A stretch of 64,000 nucleotides of DNA. It comes from Mesorhizobium sp. Lineage in GTDB: Bacteria; Pseudomonadota; Alphaproteobacteria; Rhizobiales; Rhizobiaceae. The notes below the pieces were generated by a model that made no database searches, was not told the origin of the DNA, and was given only the letters and a program-made list of their open reading frames with translations. The translations under genes were made by a program, and so were the position numbers. Where the stretch lies: positions 1 through 64,000 of the forward strand of contig SAQR01000003.1 of the NCBI GenBank assembly GCA_004020365.1, given 5' to 3'. Positions 52,805 through 61,787 of the stretch are shown one piece after another; positions within the stretch are counted from its first letter, which is position 1; each line of letters opens with the position of its first letter.

Positions 52805-53556
52805 ATTCCGGAGCGATCCTCGAAGCTGCGGGATTGACTATGGAATTCGGGGGCTTCGTCGCTGTCAACAATGTCAATCTGACGGTGGAGCGAGGATCGA
52901 TCCACGCGCTGATCGGCCCCAACGGCGCAGGCAAGACGACGCTCTTCAACTTGCTGACCAAATTCCTCCAGCCAACGCGCGGCGCGATCCGCTACCAAGG
53001 CCGCGACATCACCAGGATGCAGCCGGCAGACATCGCGCGGCTGGGCCTTGTGCGCTCCTTTCAGATATCGGCGGTGTTTCCGCACATGACGGCACTTGAG
53101 AATGTCCGCATAGCGCTGCAGCGCCGGCGCGGCGACAGTTTCGATTTCTGGCGCTCCGAAACGGTGCTCTCCAAGTTCAATGGCGAGGGCGCGGCTCTTC
53201 TTGCCGATGTCGGCCTGACCGAGTTTTCAGATATCCGCGCCAGCGATCTGTCCTACGGCCGCAAGCGCGCGCTTGAAATCGCGACGACGCTGGCGCTGAA
53301 CCCCGAAATGCTGCTTCTCGACGAGCCCATGGCCGGCATGGCGCAACAAGACATCGAGCGCATCTCGGCGCTGATCCGGCGCATCGCCAAGAACCGCACC
53401 ATTTTGATGGTTGAGCACAACCTGTCGGTCGTCGCCTCGCTGTCGAACCGCATCACCGTGCTGGCGCGCGGCAAAGTCCTCGCCGAAGGCGACTATGCTG
53501 CGGTTTCCAAGGACCCGCGCGTTATCGAAGCCTATATCGGGGCCGGACATGTCTGA
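52801..53556 (+). CDS. livG: ABC transporter ATPase, LivG type
   Basis: A 251-residue ATPase. Walker A is IGPNGAGKTTLFNLLTKF, Q-loop VRSFQISAVFPHMTALENV, signature DLSYGRKRALEIATTLAL, Walker B MLLLDEPMAGMA and switch His in MVEHNLSVVASL; the C-terminus ends in EAYIGAG, as in LivG. It is the first of five liv genes: livG-livF-livK-livH-livM. The signature Leu-Ser-Tyr-Gly is the usual LivG variant. The system imports branched-chain amino acids or, in such accessory loci, aromatic or short organic acids. Confidence 0.9.
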   Translation: MNSGAILEAAGLTMEFGGFVAVNNVNLTVERGSIHALIGPNGAGKTTLFNLLTKFLQPTRGAIRYQGRDITRMQPADIARLGLVRSFQISAVFPHMTALENVRIALQRRRGDSFDFWRSETVLSKFNGEGAALLADVGLTEFSDIRASDLSYGRKRALEIATTLALNPEMLLLDEPMAGMAQQDIERISALIRRIAKNRTILMVEHNLSVVASLSNRITVLARGKVLAEGDYAAVSKDPRVIEAYIGAGHV

Positions 53557-54295
53557 AGTCGAACTTGCAAGCAGGCCGGCTGCTGGGCCCTCGGCGACAC
53601 CGCTGCTTCGCGTCGACGGCCTGCAGGGTTGGTACGGCGAGAGCCATGTGCTTCACGGCGTGAGTTTCGAGGTTGGCGAAGGCGAAGTGGTGACGCTGCT
53701 CGGCCGCAATGGCGCTGGCAAGACGACGACGTTGAAAGCGATCATGGGAATTCTTTCCAGGCGCTCGGGCTCGGTCACCTATGACGGTCGGGAGACGATC
53801 AAGCTGCCGTCGCGGCTGATCGCCCAGATGGGCATCGCCTATTGCCCCGAGGAGCGGGCGATCTTTTCCAGCCTCTCTGTCGAGGAGAACTTGATGCTGC
53901 CGCCGCAGGTGCGCCCTGGTGGGCTCACCGTCGAGCAGATTTTCGAACTCTTCCCGAACCTGAAGGAACGGCTTTCGAGCCAAGGCACCAAGCTATCGGG
54001 CGGCGAACAGCAGATGCTCGCCATCGGACGGATCTTGCGGACGGGCGCGAAGCTGTTGCTGCTCGATGAGCCGACCGAAGGGCTTGCGCCCGTCATCGTG
54101 CAGCAGATCGGCCGCACTATTGCCCGGCTCAAGGACGAGGGATTCACCATCGTGCTCGTCGAACAGAATTTTCATTTCGCCGCACTGGTCGCGGACCGTC
54201 ACTACGTGGTGGAACAGGGGCGCGTGATCGACACGATCCCCAACCGCGAACTCGACGCCAACATCGACAAGCTGCACGCCTATCTCGGCGTCTAG
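53549..54295 (+). CDS. livF: ABC transporter ATPase, LivF type
   Basis: A 248-residue ATPase. Walker A is LLGRNGAGKTTTLKAIMGI, signature KLSGGEQQMLAIGRIL, Walker B LLLLDEPTEGLAP, switch region IVLVEQNFHFAALV. It ends in a LivF-type tail (NIDKLHAYLGV). ATG 53549 overlaps livG by 8 bp, so the two subunits are coupled. The first 20 residues are a Pro/Ala-rich extension not needed for the fold. Confidence 0.9.
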   Translation: MSEVELASRPAAGPSATPLLRVDGLQGWYGESHVLHGVSFEVGEGEVVTLLGRNGAGKTTTLKAIMGILSRRSGSVTYDGRETIKLPSRLIAQMGIAYCPEERAIFSSLSVEENLMLPPQVRPGGLTVEQIFELFPNLKERLSSQGTKLSGGEQQMLAIGRILRTGAKLLLLDEPTEGLAPVIVQQIGRTIARLKDEGFTIVLVEQNFHFAALVADRHYVVEQGRVIDTIPNRELDANIDKLHAYLGV

Positions 54296-54340
54296 ACAAT
54301 CATCAACGGCGCGTTGCGCCGCAATCGGAGGGAAGTAGCG

Positions 54341-55537
54341 ATGAAAAAAATGGGAATTGTCCTGGCTTCAACGGCGAGCCTGCTGATGGCCGGCGCGGCC
54401 TACGCCACAGATGTCAAAATCGGCGTCCTGAACGACCGTTCCGGCATCTATGCAGACATCGCCGGCGAAGGCTCGGTCATCGCGGCCCAGATGGCGGTCG
54501 AAGACTTCAAGGCGACGGACAAGGGCATCAATGTGTCGATCGTCTCCGCCGACCACCAGAACAAGCCGGACGTCGGCTCGAACATCGCCCGCCAGTGGTA
54601 CGACACCGAAAATGTCGATGTCATCGCCGACGTGCCAACCTCGTCGGTGGCGCTCGCCGTCAACGAGATCACCAAGGAGAAGAACAAGATCTTCCTCGCC
54701 TCGGGTCCGGCCTCGTCCGACCTCACCGGCAAAGCCTGTTCGCCCAACACCGTCCACTGGACCTACGACACCTGGGCGCTTGCCAACGGCACGGGCTCGG
54801 CCATGGTCGCACAGGGCGGCGACAGCTGGTTCTTCGTCACAGCCGACTACGCCTTCGGCCACGCGCTCGAGCGCGATACGTCGGCGGTCGTCGAAGCATC
54901 GGGCGGCAAGGTTCTCGGCGCCGTCCGTCATCCTTTCCCCGGCCAGGATTTTTCGTCCTTCCTGCTGCAGGCGCAAGGGTCTGGCGCCAAGGTCGTCGGC
55001 CTCGCCAATGCCGGCGGCGACACGATCAACGCGGTCAAACAGGCGTCGGAATTTGGCATCACCCAGGGTGGCCAATCGCTCGCCGCCCTGCTGATGTTCA
55101 TCAACGACGTGCATGCGCTTGGCCTCGAAGTGGCGCAAGGCCTCGTGCTCACCAGCGCGTTCTACTGGGACAGGAACGATCAAACCCGGGAATTCTCTGC
55201 CCGTTTCCAGGAGCGGAATGCCGGACAAAAGCCGTCGATGATCGAGGCCGGAGTCTACGCTTCTGTCCTGCATTACCTTAAAGCCGTCGAGGCCGTCGGC
55301 AACAAGGATGCGACCAAGGTGATGGCCAAAATGAAGGAAATGCCGACCGAGGATCCGCTGTTCGGCAAGGGCACGATCCGGGCCGACGGGCGCAAGCTGC
55401 ACGACATGTATCTGTTCCGCGTCAAGAAGCCGGACCAATCGAAGGGTCCATGGGATTATTTCGAGACGGTGGCCACCATTCCGGCCGACAAGGCGTTCCG
55501 CCCGCTCGCCGAAGGCGGCTGTCCGCTGGTCAAGTAA
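54341..55537 (+). CDS. Periplasmic binding protein, LivK/amide-type
   Basis: A 398-residue binding protein with a standard signal peptide (MKKMGIVLASTASLLMAG, cleavage after AYA). The mature part starts with VKIGVLNDRSGIYADIAG, the periplasmic type I binding fold, and includes FITADYAFG-like and VVGLANAGGDTINAVKQA segments. The pattern resembles binding proteins for aromatic acids or amides at least as much as LivK. GGAGGGAAG precedes ATG 54341. The hairpin behind it may favour its higher expression. Confidence 0.85.
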   Translation: MKKMGIVLASTASLLMAGAAYATDVKIGVLNDRSGIYADIAGEGSVIAAQMAVEDFKATDKGINVSIVSADHQNKPDVGSNIARQWYDTENVDVIADVPTSSVALAVNEITKEKNKIFLASGPASSDLTGKACSPNTVHWTYDTWALANGTGSAMVAQGGDSWFFVTADYAFGHALERDTSAVVEASGGKVLGAVRHPFPGQDFSSFLLQAQGSGAKVVGLANAGGDTINAVKQASEFGITQGGQSLAALLMFINDVHALGLEVAQGLVLTSAFYWDRNDQTREFSARFQERNAGQKPSMIEAGVYASVLHYLKAVEAVGNKDATKVMAKMKEMPTEDPLFGKGTIRADGRKLHDMYLFRVKKPDQSKGPWDYFETVATIPADKAFRPLAEGGCPLVK

Positions 55538-55549
55538 GCGAGCCTCGCC

Positions 55550-55580
55550 AACGATGCGCCGAACAGCTCGGCGCATCGTT
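55550..55580 (+). terminator. Strong stem-loop between the binding-protein gene and livH
   Basis: A 13-bp perfect stem (AACGATGCGCCGA with TCGGCGCATCGTT) with a 5-nt loop, followed by TT. It lies 13 bp after the stop and 27 bp before livH. It likely stabilises the upstream message and ends part of transcription, giving excess binding protein over permease. Confidence 0.75.
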
Positions 55581-55606
55581 TTGTCGACAAGTCAGCTGGA
55601 GCGACC

Positions 55607-56494
55607 ATGTTCGAACTGCTTGGAATTCCGCCACAGGTCCTGTTCGGGCAATTGCTGCTCGGGCTGATCAATGGCTCCTTCTATGCGGTCCTGAGCCTCG
55701 GGCTGGCGGTCATCTTCGGTCTGCTGAACATCATCAATTTCACGCATGGCGCGCAGTACATGCTGGGCGCTTTCGGCGCCTGGATGCTGCTCAACTATCT
55801 CGGCGTCGGTTACTGGTGGGCTGTGTTCATCGTCCCGCCGATCGTCGGCGTCACCGGCATCGTGCTCGAGCGCGTGCTGATCCGGCGGCTCTATCACCTC
55901 GACCATCTCTATGGGCTGCTTCTCACTTTCGGCCTGGCGCTGATCATCGTCGGCTTCTTCCGCCAGTTTTTCGGCGTATCCGGCCTGCCCTACCCGCCGC
56001 CGCCGCTTCTGACCGGCGGCTACAATCTCGGCTTCATGTACCTGCCCAATTCGCGCGCCTGGGTAATTGCGGCTTCCCTCATCGTGTGCCTCGCGACTTG
56101 GTTCATCATCGAAAAGACCCGGCTTGGCGCCTATCTCAGGGCTGCGACCGAGAACCCGACCATGGTCGGCGCGTTCGGCATCAACGTGCCGCTGCTGGTC
56201 ACGCTCACCTATGGTTTCGGCGTCGCACTCGCGGGTTTCGCCGGCGTGCTCGCCGCGCCGATATACGCAGTCAACCCGAACATGGGGGCTGACCTGATCA
56301 TTGTCGTCTTCGCCGTCGTCGTCATCGGCGGCATGGGCTCGATCCTGGGCTCGATCCTCACCGGCTTCGGGCTTGGGCTGATCGAGGGTCTGACCCGCGT
56401 GTTCTATCCGGAAGGCTCGGCCGTGGTGATCTTCGTCATCATGGCGCTCGTGTTACTGGTCAAGCCCGCGGGCCTGTTTGGACGGAGTGTATGA
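55607..56494 (+). CDS. livH: ABC transporter permease, LivH type
   Basis: A 295-residue permease with about eight hydrophobic helices, beginning INGSFYAVLSLGLAVIFGLLN. The cytoplasmic loop has RLGAYLRAATENPTMVGAFG, as in LivH. ATG 55607 has CTGGAG upstream. The end overlaps livM by 4 bp (ATGA). It works with LivM as the channel of the importer. Confidence 0.9.
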   Translation: MFELLGIPPQVLFGQLLLGLINGSFYAVLSLGLAVIFGLLNIINFTHGAQYMLGAFGAWMLLNYLGVGYWWAVFIVPPIVGVTGIVLERVLIRRLYHLDHLYGLLLTFGLALIIVGFFRQFFGVSGLPYPPPPLLTGGYNLGFMYLPNSRAWVIAASLIVCLATWFIIEKTRLGAYLRAATENPTMVGAFGINVPLLVTLTYGFGVALAGFAGVLAAPIYAVNPNMGADLIIVVFAVVVIGGMGSILGSILTGFGLGLIEGLTRVFYPEGSAVVIFVIMALVLLVKPAGLFGRSV

Positions 56495-57477
56495 TGACAA
56501 CCGATACCAACCCGATCGCCATGGCGGCGATAACGTCGGTTGGCGCCGCGGGCATGCCGCGTCATCACCTTGCGATCTTCGCCGCGCTCTTCGTCTTCCT
56601 CGTCGCCGCGCCATTTCTGCTTTATCCGATCTTTGTCATGAAGGTGCTGTGCTTCGCGCTGTTTGCCTGCGCCTTCAATCTGTTGCTCGGCTTTGGTGGT
56701 CTCCTGTCCTTCGGCCACGCTGCCTATTTCGGCATGGCGAGCTACGTCTCGGCGCATGCGGCAAAGGTGTGGGGCCTGACGCCTGAACTTGCCATTATCG
56801 CGGGCACGCTGGTGGCAGCCGTGCTCGGTCTGGCCATCGGCTCCCTCGCCATTCGCCGCCACGGCATCTATTTCGCCATGGTGACGCTGGCTTTTGCGCA
56901 GATGATCTATTTCTTCTCGCTGCAGGCGGCGTTTACCGGCGGCGAGGACGGCATCCAGGCCGTGCCGCGCGGCCATCTGTTCGGGCTGATCGACCTGCGT
57001 TCGAGCGAAGTCCTCTATTTCTTCGTGCTCGCCATCTTCTTCGCCGGCATATTGCTGATCTATCGCATCATCCATTCGCCGTTTGGACAGGTGTTGAAGG
57101 CGATCCGCGAGAACGAGCCGCGCGCGATCTCGCTGGGCTATCGGGTCAACCGCTACAAGCTCGCCGTATTCGTGCTGTCGGCGACGCTCGCCGGCGTCGC
57201 CGGCGCAACCAAGGCGATCGTGTTCCAGTTGGCGTCGCTTACCGACGTCTACTGGACGATGTCCGGCGAAGTCGTGCTGATGACGCTGTTGGGCGGCATG
57301 GGCACGGTGTTCGGACCGATCGTCGGCGCGGCAGTCATCGTCACGATGCAGAACTACCTCGCGACATTCGGCGACTGGGTCACGATCGGCCAGGGCATCA
57401 TCTTCGTTGTCGCGGTGCTGTCGTTCCGGGAAGGCATCGTTGGCGTCCTGGCAAAATGGCTCCGAAAACCGCTCTGA
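56491..57477 (+). CDS. livM: ABC transporter permease, LivM type
   Basis: A 328-residue permease with about ten helices: FNLLLGFGGLLSFGHAAYFG is the hallmark LivM start of the core, and PFGQVLKAIRENEPRAISLG the cytoplasmic loop for the ATPase. ATG 56491 overlaps livH. It closes the five-gene transporter unit; the next gene is on the other strand, convergent. Confidence 0.9.
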   Translation: MMTTDTNPIAMAAITSVGAAGMPRHHLAIFAALFVFLVAAPFLLYPIFVMKVLCFALFACAFNLLLGFGGLLSFGHAAYFGMASYVSAHAAKVWGLTPELAIIAGTLVAAVLGLAIGSLAIRRHGIYFAMVTLAFAQMIYFFSLQAAFTGGEDGIQAVPRGHLFGLIDLRSSEVLYFFVLAIFFAGILLIYRIIHSPFGQVLKAIRENEPRAISLGYRVNRYKLAVFVLSATLAGVAGATKAIVFQLASLTDVYWTMSGEVVLMTLLGGMGTVFGPIVGAAVIVTMQNYLATFGDWVTIGQGIIFVVAVLSFREGIVGVLAKWLRKPL

Positions 57478-57495
57478 CCGGGTCGTGAAACCCGA

Positions 57496-58359
57496 CTATG
57501 CAGGTTCCTCATCGGATGCGACAACCAACAGTTCGAACGTCACGCAGACCGGGTTGGCGTCGCGGCGAAGGCGACCTGCTGATATCACACCGTCCATGCC
57601 GACCAGCGCGATGTCGAGCGTGCAACGACCGGAGCGCACGGCGCCATCCGTGACGAGAACTTCCGTCGCATAGGAGAAGACAGCCGAGCCGTCGTCGAAA
57701 TCCGCGCCGACCAGGCTGCCGATGCCCTGGATCGAGGCGTGGTCAAAGCCGTGCCGTCGGCAGACGGCTTCGATCGCCTGGCCGATATCCTCGTTCGGCT
57801 TTACCGTGCAGATGGCTGCGCGGCGGCCGCGGCGCCCAGCCTGGACCGGAGCTCTGATCGGCGCGAAAAGGCGAAAATTCGTCTCGGCGTCGTCGCGCAC
57901 GTCGAACAGTGCGCCCTCGATGCCCCAGGCGGTGACCTCGACCTGCTCCGCCAAATGCGAGTCGAGCGGCAGGAGATGGCCCATGCGGCGCACGCCGTCG
58001 GGGGTGCGCCAGATGCCATGGCAATGAAAGAATGGCTGCTCGTCGCGCCGGCCGGCGACGAGGCCCGCATCCTCGATGACCGTAATGCCTTCCGGTGCTG
58101 ATATATCGCTGTACCACGCGGCGTGCATGCCATCGGGAGAGGCGGCGGGGATGACGTAGCGCATTGGGTCAACCCGCGCGTTGCGCAGGCGGATATACCC
58201 GCCGCTGAACCCGGCGTCGGCGAAAGCCTGCGCCACGGCGTCATTGATCGAGCAGCCGGCTTCAAGCAGCAAGGTTAGCGGCTCTGCGGCGCAGGGTATC
58301 GCTGCGAAACGTTCCAACGCGATCGGACCGGGATGGCGGATGCTGCGCATCGGAGCCAT
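57496..58359 (-). CDS. PCC/DUF296 domain protein (two domains)
   Basis: A 287-residue protein with two copies of the PCC/DUF296 fold: a first with FFHCHGIWRTPDGVRRMGHL and a second with IEAVCRRHGFDHASIQGIGS and VFSYATEVLVTDGAV. Single-domain relatives bind DNA AT-hooks in plants or act as small metal-binding proteins in bacteria; the function of the tandem form is unknown. ATG 58359 lies one base after the SDR stop. It is the last gene of the minus-strand CoA-ligase operon. Confidence 0.7.
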   Translation of the reverse strand: MAPMRSIRHPGPIALERFAAIPCAAEPLTLLLEAGCSINDAVAQAFADAGFSGGYIRLRNARVDPMRYVIPAASPDGMHAAWYSDISAPEGITVIEDAGLVAGRRDEQPFFHCHGIWRTPDGVRRMGHLLPLDSHLAEQVEVTAWGIEGALFDVRDDAETNFRLFAPIRAPVQAGRRGRRAAICTVKPNEDIGQAIEAVCRRHGFDHASIQGIGSLVGADFDDGSAVFSYATEVLVTDGAVRSGRCTLDIALVGMDGVISAGRLRRDANPVCVTFELLVVASDEEPA

Positions 58360-58360
58360 C

Positions 58361-59119
58361 TCAGGCGACAAGGCCGGCATGAATGAAGCCGCCATCGACG
58401 GCGAGAATCTGGCCGTTGATGTAGCTGGCCTCGTCGGAAATCAGGAAAGCCACCGCTCCGGCGATCTCGCGCGGCGTGCCGTAGCGGCGCTGCGGCACGC
58501 GATCCAGCCACTGCCGGCGAACGTCCTCGGTGTGGACGGCCTGCGTCAGCGGCGTTTCGATCGGGCCGGGTGCGACGGCGTTGACGCGGATGCCATCGAC
58601 GCCCAGCTCATTGGCCATGACGAGCGTGAGCAGGTTCTGGCCGCCCTTCGATGCGCCGTAGGCGCTGCGGCCCTTGTTGCCGCAAAGACCCGAAACGGAG
58701 GTGATATTGACAATCGCTCCCGGCAGTTTGCGTTCGAGCCAGTAGCGCGCCGCAGCCCGCGAGACGATGAACGTTCCGGTGAGGTTCACGTCGAGAATGC
58801 GGCGGAAATCCTCGACGCTGGTCTCGACCGACGGCCGGTCCATCGCGATGCCGGCGCAGTTTACGACTGCGGTGAGGCGGTGCGCGGCGGTGATCCGGCC
58901 GATGGCCTCGTCGACAGCCGCTTCGTCGACGACATTGCAGACGATGCCGCGTTCCTCGCGCAGGCCGAGATCCGTGCAGGCCGAACCCAGCGCTGGCGCG
59001 GCGAGGTCGAGGAGGAAGACCTCGAAGCCGCGCTCGGTCAGCAGGCGCGCGGTCTCAAGCCCGATGCCCGATGCGCCGCCGGTGATCGCCACGGCGCGGC
59101 TTTGCTGGCTGCTGTTCAT
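58361..59119 (-). CDS. SDR-family oxidoreductase
   Basis: A 252-residue classical SDR: VAITGGASGIGLETARLL (cofactor), FLLDLAAP (Asp after strand 2, NAD preference), VVNCAGIAM, ITSVSGLCGNKGRSAYGASK (catalytic Ser, Tyr, Lys) and LAVDGGFIHAG. GAGGGG lies 7 bp before ATG 59119. It follows the acyl-CoA synthetase by 10 bp, so it may oxidise or reduce a hydroxyacyl-CoA or alcohol intermediate of the same pathway. Confidence 0.85.
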   Translation of the reverse strand: MNSSQQSRAVAITGGASGIGLETARLLTERGFEVFLLDLAAPALGSACTDLGLREERGIVCNVVDEAAVDEAIGRITAAHRLTAVVNCAGIAMDRPSVETSVEDFRRILDVNLTGTFIVSRAAARYWLERKLPGAIVNITSVSGLCGNKGRSAYGASKGGQNLLTLVMANELGVDGIRVNAVAPGPIETPLTQAVHTEDVRRQWLDRVPQRRYGTPREIAGAVAFLISDEASYINGQILAVDGGFIHAGLVA

Positions 59120-59129
59120 CGCCTGCCCC

Positions 59130-60755
59130 TCATGCCGAGAGCTGCCGCCCGGTCGGTCCCAACTCGCCGCGGCGCTCCAGCTCTTCGCGGATCAGCTTCT
59201 TGGCGATCTTGCCATAGGCCGATTTGGGCATCGTCTCCCACCACACGAAGCGCTTGGGCATCTTGTAGCGGGCGAGCTTGCCTTCCAGCCAGCGCTCAAT
59301 CTCGATCGTTTCGCGCGCAACGCCGGCGCGGGCGACGCAAACCGCGACGCCGACTTCGCCCCAGACCGGATCGGGAAGGCCGAGAACGGCGGCTTCGCTG
59401 ATGTCGGGATGGAGCAGGATCTTCTCCTCGATCTCGCGTGGATAGATGTTGGAGCCGCCGGAGATATACATGTCGGACGAGCGGCCGGTGATGTAGACGA
59501 AGCCGTCCGCGGCCATGTGGCCGAGATCGCCGGTGCGGAACCAGCCGTTGCGGAACGCTGCGGCGTTGGCTTGCGGGTTGTCGTAATAGCCGGCGAAGAC
59601 TGCCGGCCCGATCACGCAGATTTCGCCGGTTTCGCCCGGCGACACGGCATTGCCGGCGTCGTCCTGGACCTCGACCTGCATGGCCGTGCGCTCGAAACCG
59701 CAGGTTCCGATGCGCGCTTGCGGGCCATCCTCGACGGAATGACAGGAAGGAGGCTGCACAGTGATATTGCCGGTGACTTCCCCCAGGCCAAAATATTGGA
59801 CCAGAACCGGCCCCAGTTTCTCGAGCGCCCGCTTCTGGTCGGCGCGGTACATCGGCGCACCGGCATAGATGACATAGCGCAACGAGGAATGGTCGAACCG
59901 GTCGACGCTGTCGTCCTCGACGAGCATTTTCAGGATGGTCGGCACGGTGAAGGCGTTGGTTACCCGCCATTTTTCGACCAGCGCCCAGACTGTCGGCACA
60001 TCGAGCTTGTCGGTTGGCAGGAGGATAGACTTGGCGCCGTGCGCCACCTGCACGAGTTGATGAATGCCGGCCCCATGCGACAGCGGCGCCACCACGATCG
60101 AAGCGTCGTTGCGGGTCGTGGCGGGCATCAGGTCGCACAGATGATTGGTGATGACAAAGCCCATCTGGCCATGCGTGAGCACGGCGGCCTTCGGCCGGCC
60201 GGTCGTGCCGGAGGTGAAGAAGAACCAACACGGATCGTCGCGATCGACGGCGACGCTGGCAACGGTCCGGCCGGCAAAACGGGTGGCGACGGCGTCGTAG
60301 TCATCGCCGAATTCGGCCGCGCCGATCGACAGGACGAAGTCGATCCCGGGGGCTGTTTCCTGGCAGGCAGCAGCATGAGCCGGGAAGCCCGCCCCGCAGA
60401 TCAGACCGCGCGCGCCGCTCGCCTTGGCGAGGTAGGCGACTTCGTCCGGCGACTGACGGTAGTTCGCCGGCACCCAGACGGCTCCGAGCCGGAAGCAGGC
60501 GAACATCGATTCGAACATCTGGTTGCAATTGGCCGACTGGACGAGGATTCGGTCGCCCTTTGTCACGCCGAACGCGTCGCGGAGTGCGGCGGCCATCGCG
60601 TTGACGCGCGCTTCCATCTCGCGCCATGTCCACTGCCGCTCGCGCCAGACAAAGCCGATGTCGTGCGGATTGCGGCGTGCCGCCTGGGTCAAAAAATGCG
60701 AGAGGTTCATGACGCGCGTGGAGGAAGGCGACACGCCGCCCGGGGCCATGGTCAT
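59130..60755 (-). CDS. Acyl-CoA synthetase (AMP-binding, ANL family)
   Basis: A 541-residue ligase. Motifs: WFFFTSGTTGRPKAAVLTH (P-loop), QYFGLGEVTGNI (acyl/adenine site), FRTGDLGHMAADGFVYITGR (hinge Asp), SGGSNIYPREIEEKIL and the C-terminal Lys in SAYGKIAKKLIREEL. The class activates medium-chain, aromatic or terpenoid acids; a TRAP carboxylate importer in the same operon fits. ATG 60755 overlaps the stop of the thiolase remnant by one base (TGATG); ATG 60710 is an alternative without a ribosome site. Confidence 0.87.
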   Translation of the reverse strand: MTMAPGGVSPSSTRVMNLSHFLTQAARRNPHDIGFVWRERQWTWREMEARVNAMAAALRDAFGVTKGDRILVQSANCNQMFESMFACFRLGAVWVPANYRQSPDEVAYLAKASGARGLICGAGFPAHAAACQETAPGIDFVLSIGAAEFGDDYDAVATRFAGRTVASVAVDRDDPCWFFFTSGTTGRPKAAVLTHGQMGFVITNHLCDLMPATTRNDASIVVAPLSHGAGIHQLVQVAHGAKSILLPTDKLDVPTVWALVEKWRVTNAFTVPTILKMLVEDDSVDRFDHSSLRYVIYAGAPMYRADQKRALEKLGPVLVQYFGLGEVTGNITVQPPSCHSVEDGPQARIGTCGFERTAMQVEVQDDAGNAVSPGETGEICVIGPAVFAGYYDNPQANAAAFRNGWFRTGDLGHMAADGFVYITGRSSDMYISGGSNIYPREIEEKILLHPDISEAAVLGLPDPVWGEVGVAVCVARAGVARETIEIERWLEGKLARYKMPKRFVWWETMPKSAYGKIAKKLIREELERRGELGPTGRQLSA

Positions 60756-60931
60756 CACTTCGCGCACTCCAGCAACGACACGCAGACGAAGATGGCGGCG
60801 ACGTCGCCGGGCTCGACACCGGCATGAGCAAGCGTCGGCGCCGCTGCCGGCGCCATCAACTGCCCGGTGTTTTCCAAATCCGACTTTCCCAACGCGGAAT
60901 GCGCCCGTCCGACGATCTGAGCCTTCGTCAT
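60755..60931 (-). pseudogene. Internally deleted thiolase remnant, still with ribosome site
   Basis: A 58-codon frame, ATG 60931 with AGGAGG upstream. Its first about 49 residues match the start of thiolase-fold (SCP-x type) proteins: IVGRAHSALGKSDLENTGQL and HAGVEPGDVAAIFV. It then jumps to VSLLECAK, which resembles the typical thiolase C-terminus (NYVSILERAK). I infer a deletion of roughly 1 kb that joined the two ends. The catalytic Cys and His residues are gone. It remains coupled to both neighbours (ATGA with IclR, TGATG with the ligase). Confidence 0.6.
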
Positions 60932-61785
60932 TGTGACAACCTCCTAGTGCGGGGCTTAAAGGTGGGGTGCTCGCGCATCTGCGCGCGCGAGGCGAACATC
61001 TGGGCAAGCCGTTCCTCGACGCGCCTTGCCTCCTGCATGAGATATCCGACGAGCTCGATTTGTCTTGCCGGCTGCATCCGGCTGTCGATCGCCGCGATCG
61101 ACAGTGCGCCGACCGGCCGTGCGTCGGCGCTGCGAAGCACAACCCCGACGCCCCAGGAATTGGCGATGATGCGGCCGGGATTGAGCGAATAGCCGTTGGC
61201 GCGCGTCGTTTCGACGTCGCGCCGGATCTGCTCGACCGGGAGCATTGGGTATTCGGATTTGAGCACCGCGTCATTGGCCGCCAGCACCGCTTCCACTTCC
61301 TCGTCGGGGAGTGCGGCCAGCATGGCGAGCGAGCCGGCGCCGACGCCCAGTGGGTGCTCGAAGCCGGCCTGCAGCGCGTGGGTCCTGACCGGGTAGGTCC
61401 CTTCCTCGCGATAGAGGCAGACTGAGTATGTGTCGCGGCGAACCGAGAGGAAGCTGGCATCCTCGGTCTTCTTCGAAAGGCGCAGCAGACTTTCCATCGA
61501 GACCTGAAGCAGGCCGAAACGGCGCGAGGCGAGGCTGCCCAGCACGTAGGCCTCCTCGCCGAGATAATAGCGCCGCGTCGTCTCGTCCTGCTCGATCATT
61601 CCCGCGCGCATCAGCGCCAACAGCAGGCGGCGCGTTGTCGGCTTGTTCAGCCGACTTTCCTCGACGATATCGGAGAGCGAGACGCCGCGGTCGGCGTGCC
61701 GGCCGACCATCGAAAGAAGGCTGAGCGCCCGGTCGACGCTCTGCGAGCCGGTCTGATCGCGTTCCGGGGGCGGCGCGATGTCCAT
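60928..61785 (-). CDS. IclR-family transcriptional regulator
   Basis: A 285-residue regulator with an N-terminal winged helix (VSLSDIVEESRLNKPTTRRLLLAL) and an IclR effector domain (FLSVRRDTYSVCLYREEG, HPLGVGAGSLAMLAALPDEE, NGYSLNPGRIIANSWGVGV). ATG 61785 follows the SDR stop by 2 bp. It is embedded in the catabolic operon, which suggests autoregulation. IclR proteins usually respond to aromatic or carboxylic acids, in line with the CoA ligase and TRAP transporter. Confidence 0.86.
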   Translation of the reverse strand: MDIAPPPERDQTGSQSVDRALSLLSMVGRHADRGVSLSDIVEESRLNKPTTRRLLLALMRAGMIEQDETTRRYYLGEEAYVLGSLASRRFGLLQVSMESLLRLSKKTEDASFLSVRRDTYSVCLYREEGTYPVRTHALQAGFEHPLGVGAGSLAMLAALPDEEVEAVLAANDAVLKSEYPMLPVEQIRRDVETTRANGYSLNPGRIIANSWGVGVVLRSADARPVGALSIAAIDSRMQPARQIELVGYLMQEARRVEERLAQMFASRAQMREHPTFKPRTRRLSQ

Positions 61786-61787
61786 GG

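Noticed and set aside
54368-55576. A 402-codon minus-strand frame opposite the liv binding-protein gene
   Set aside because: No motif or ribosome site, and antisense to a gene with a clear signal peptide.
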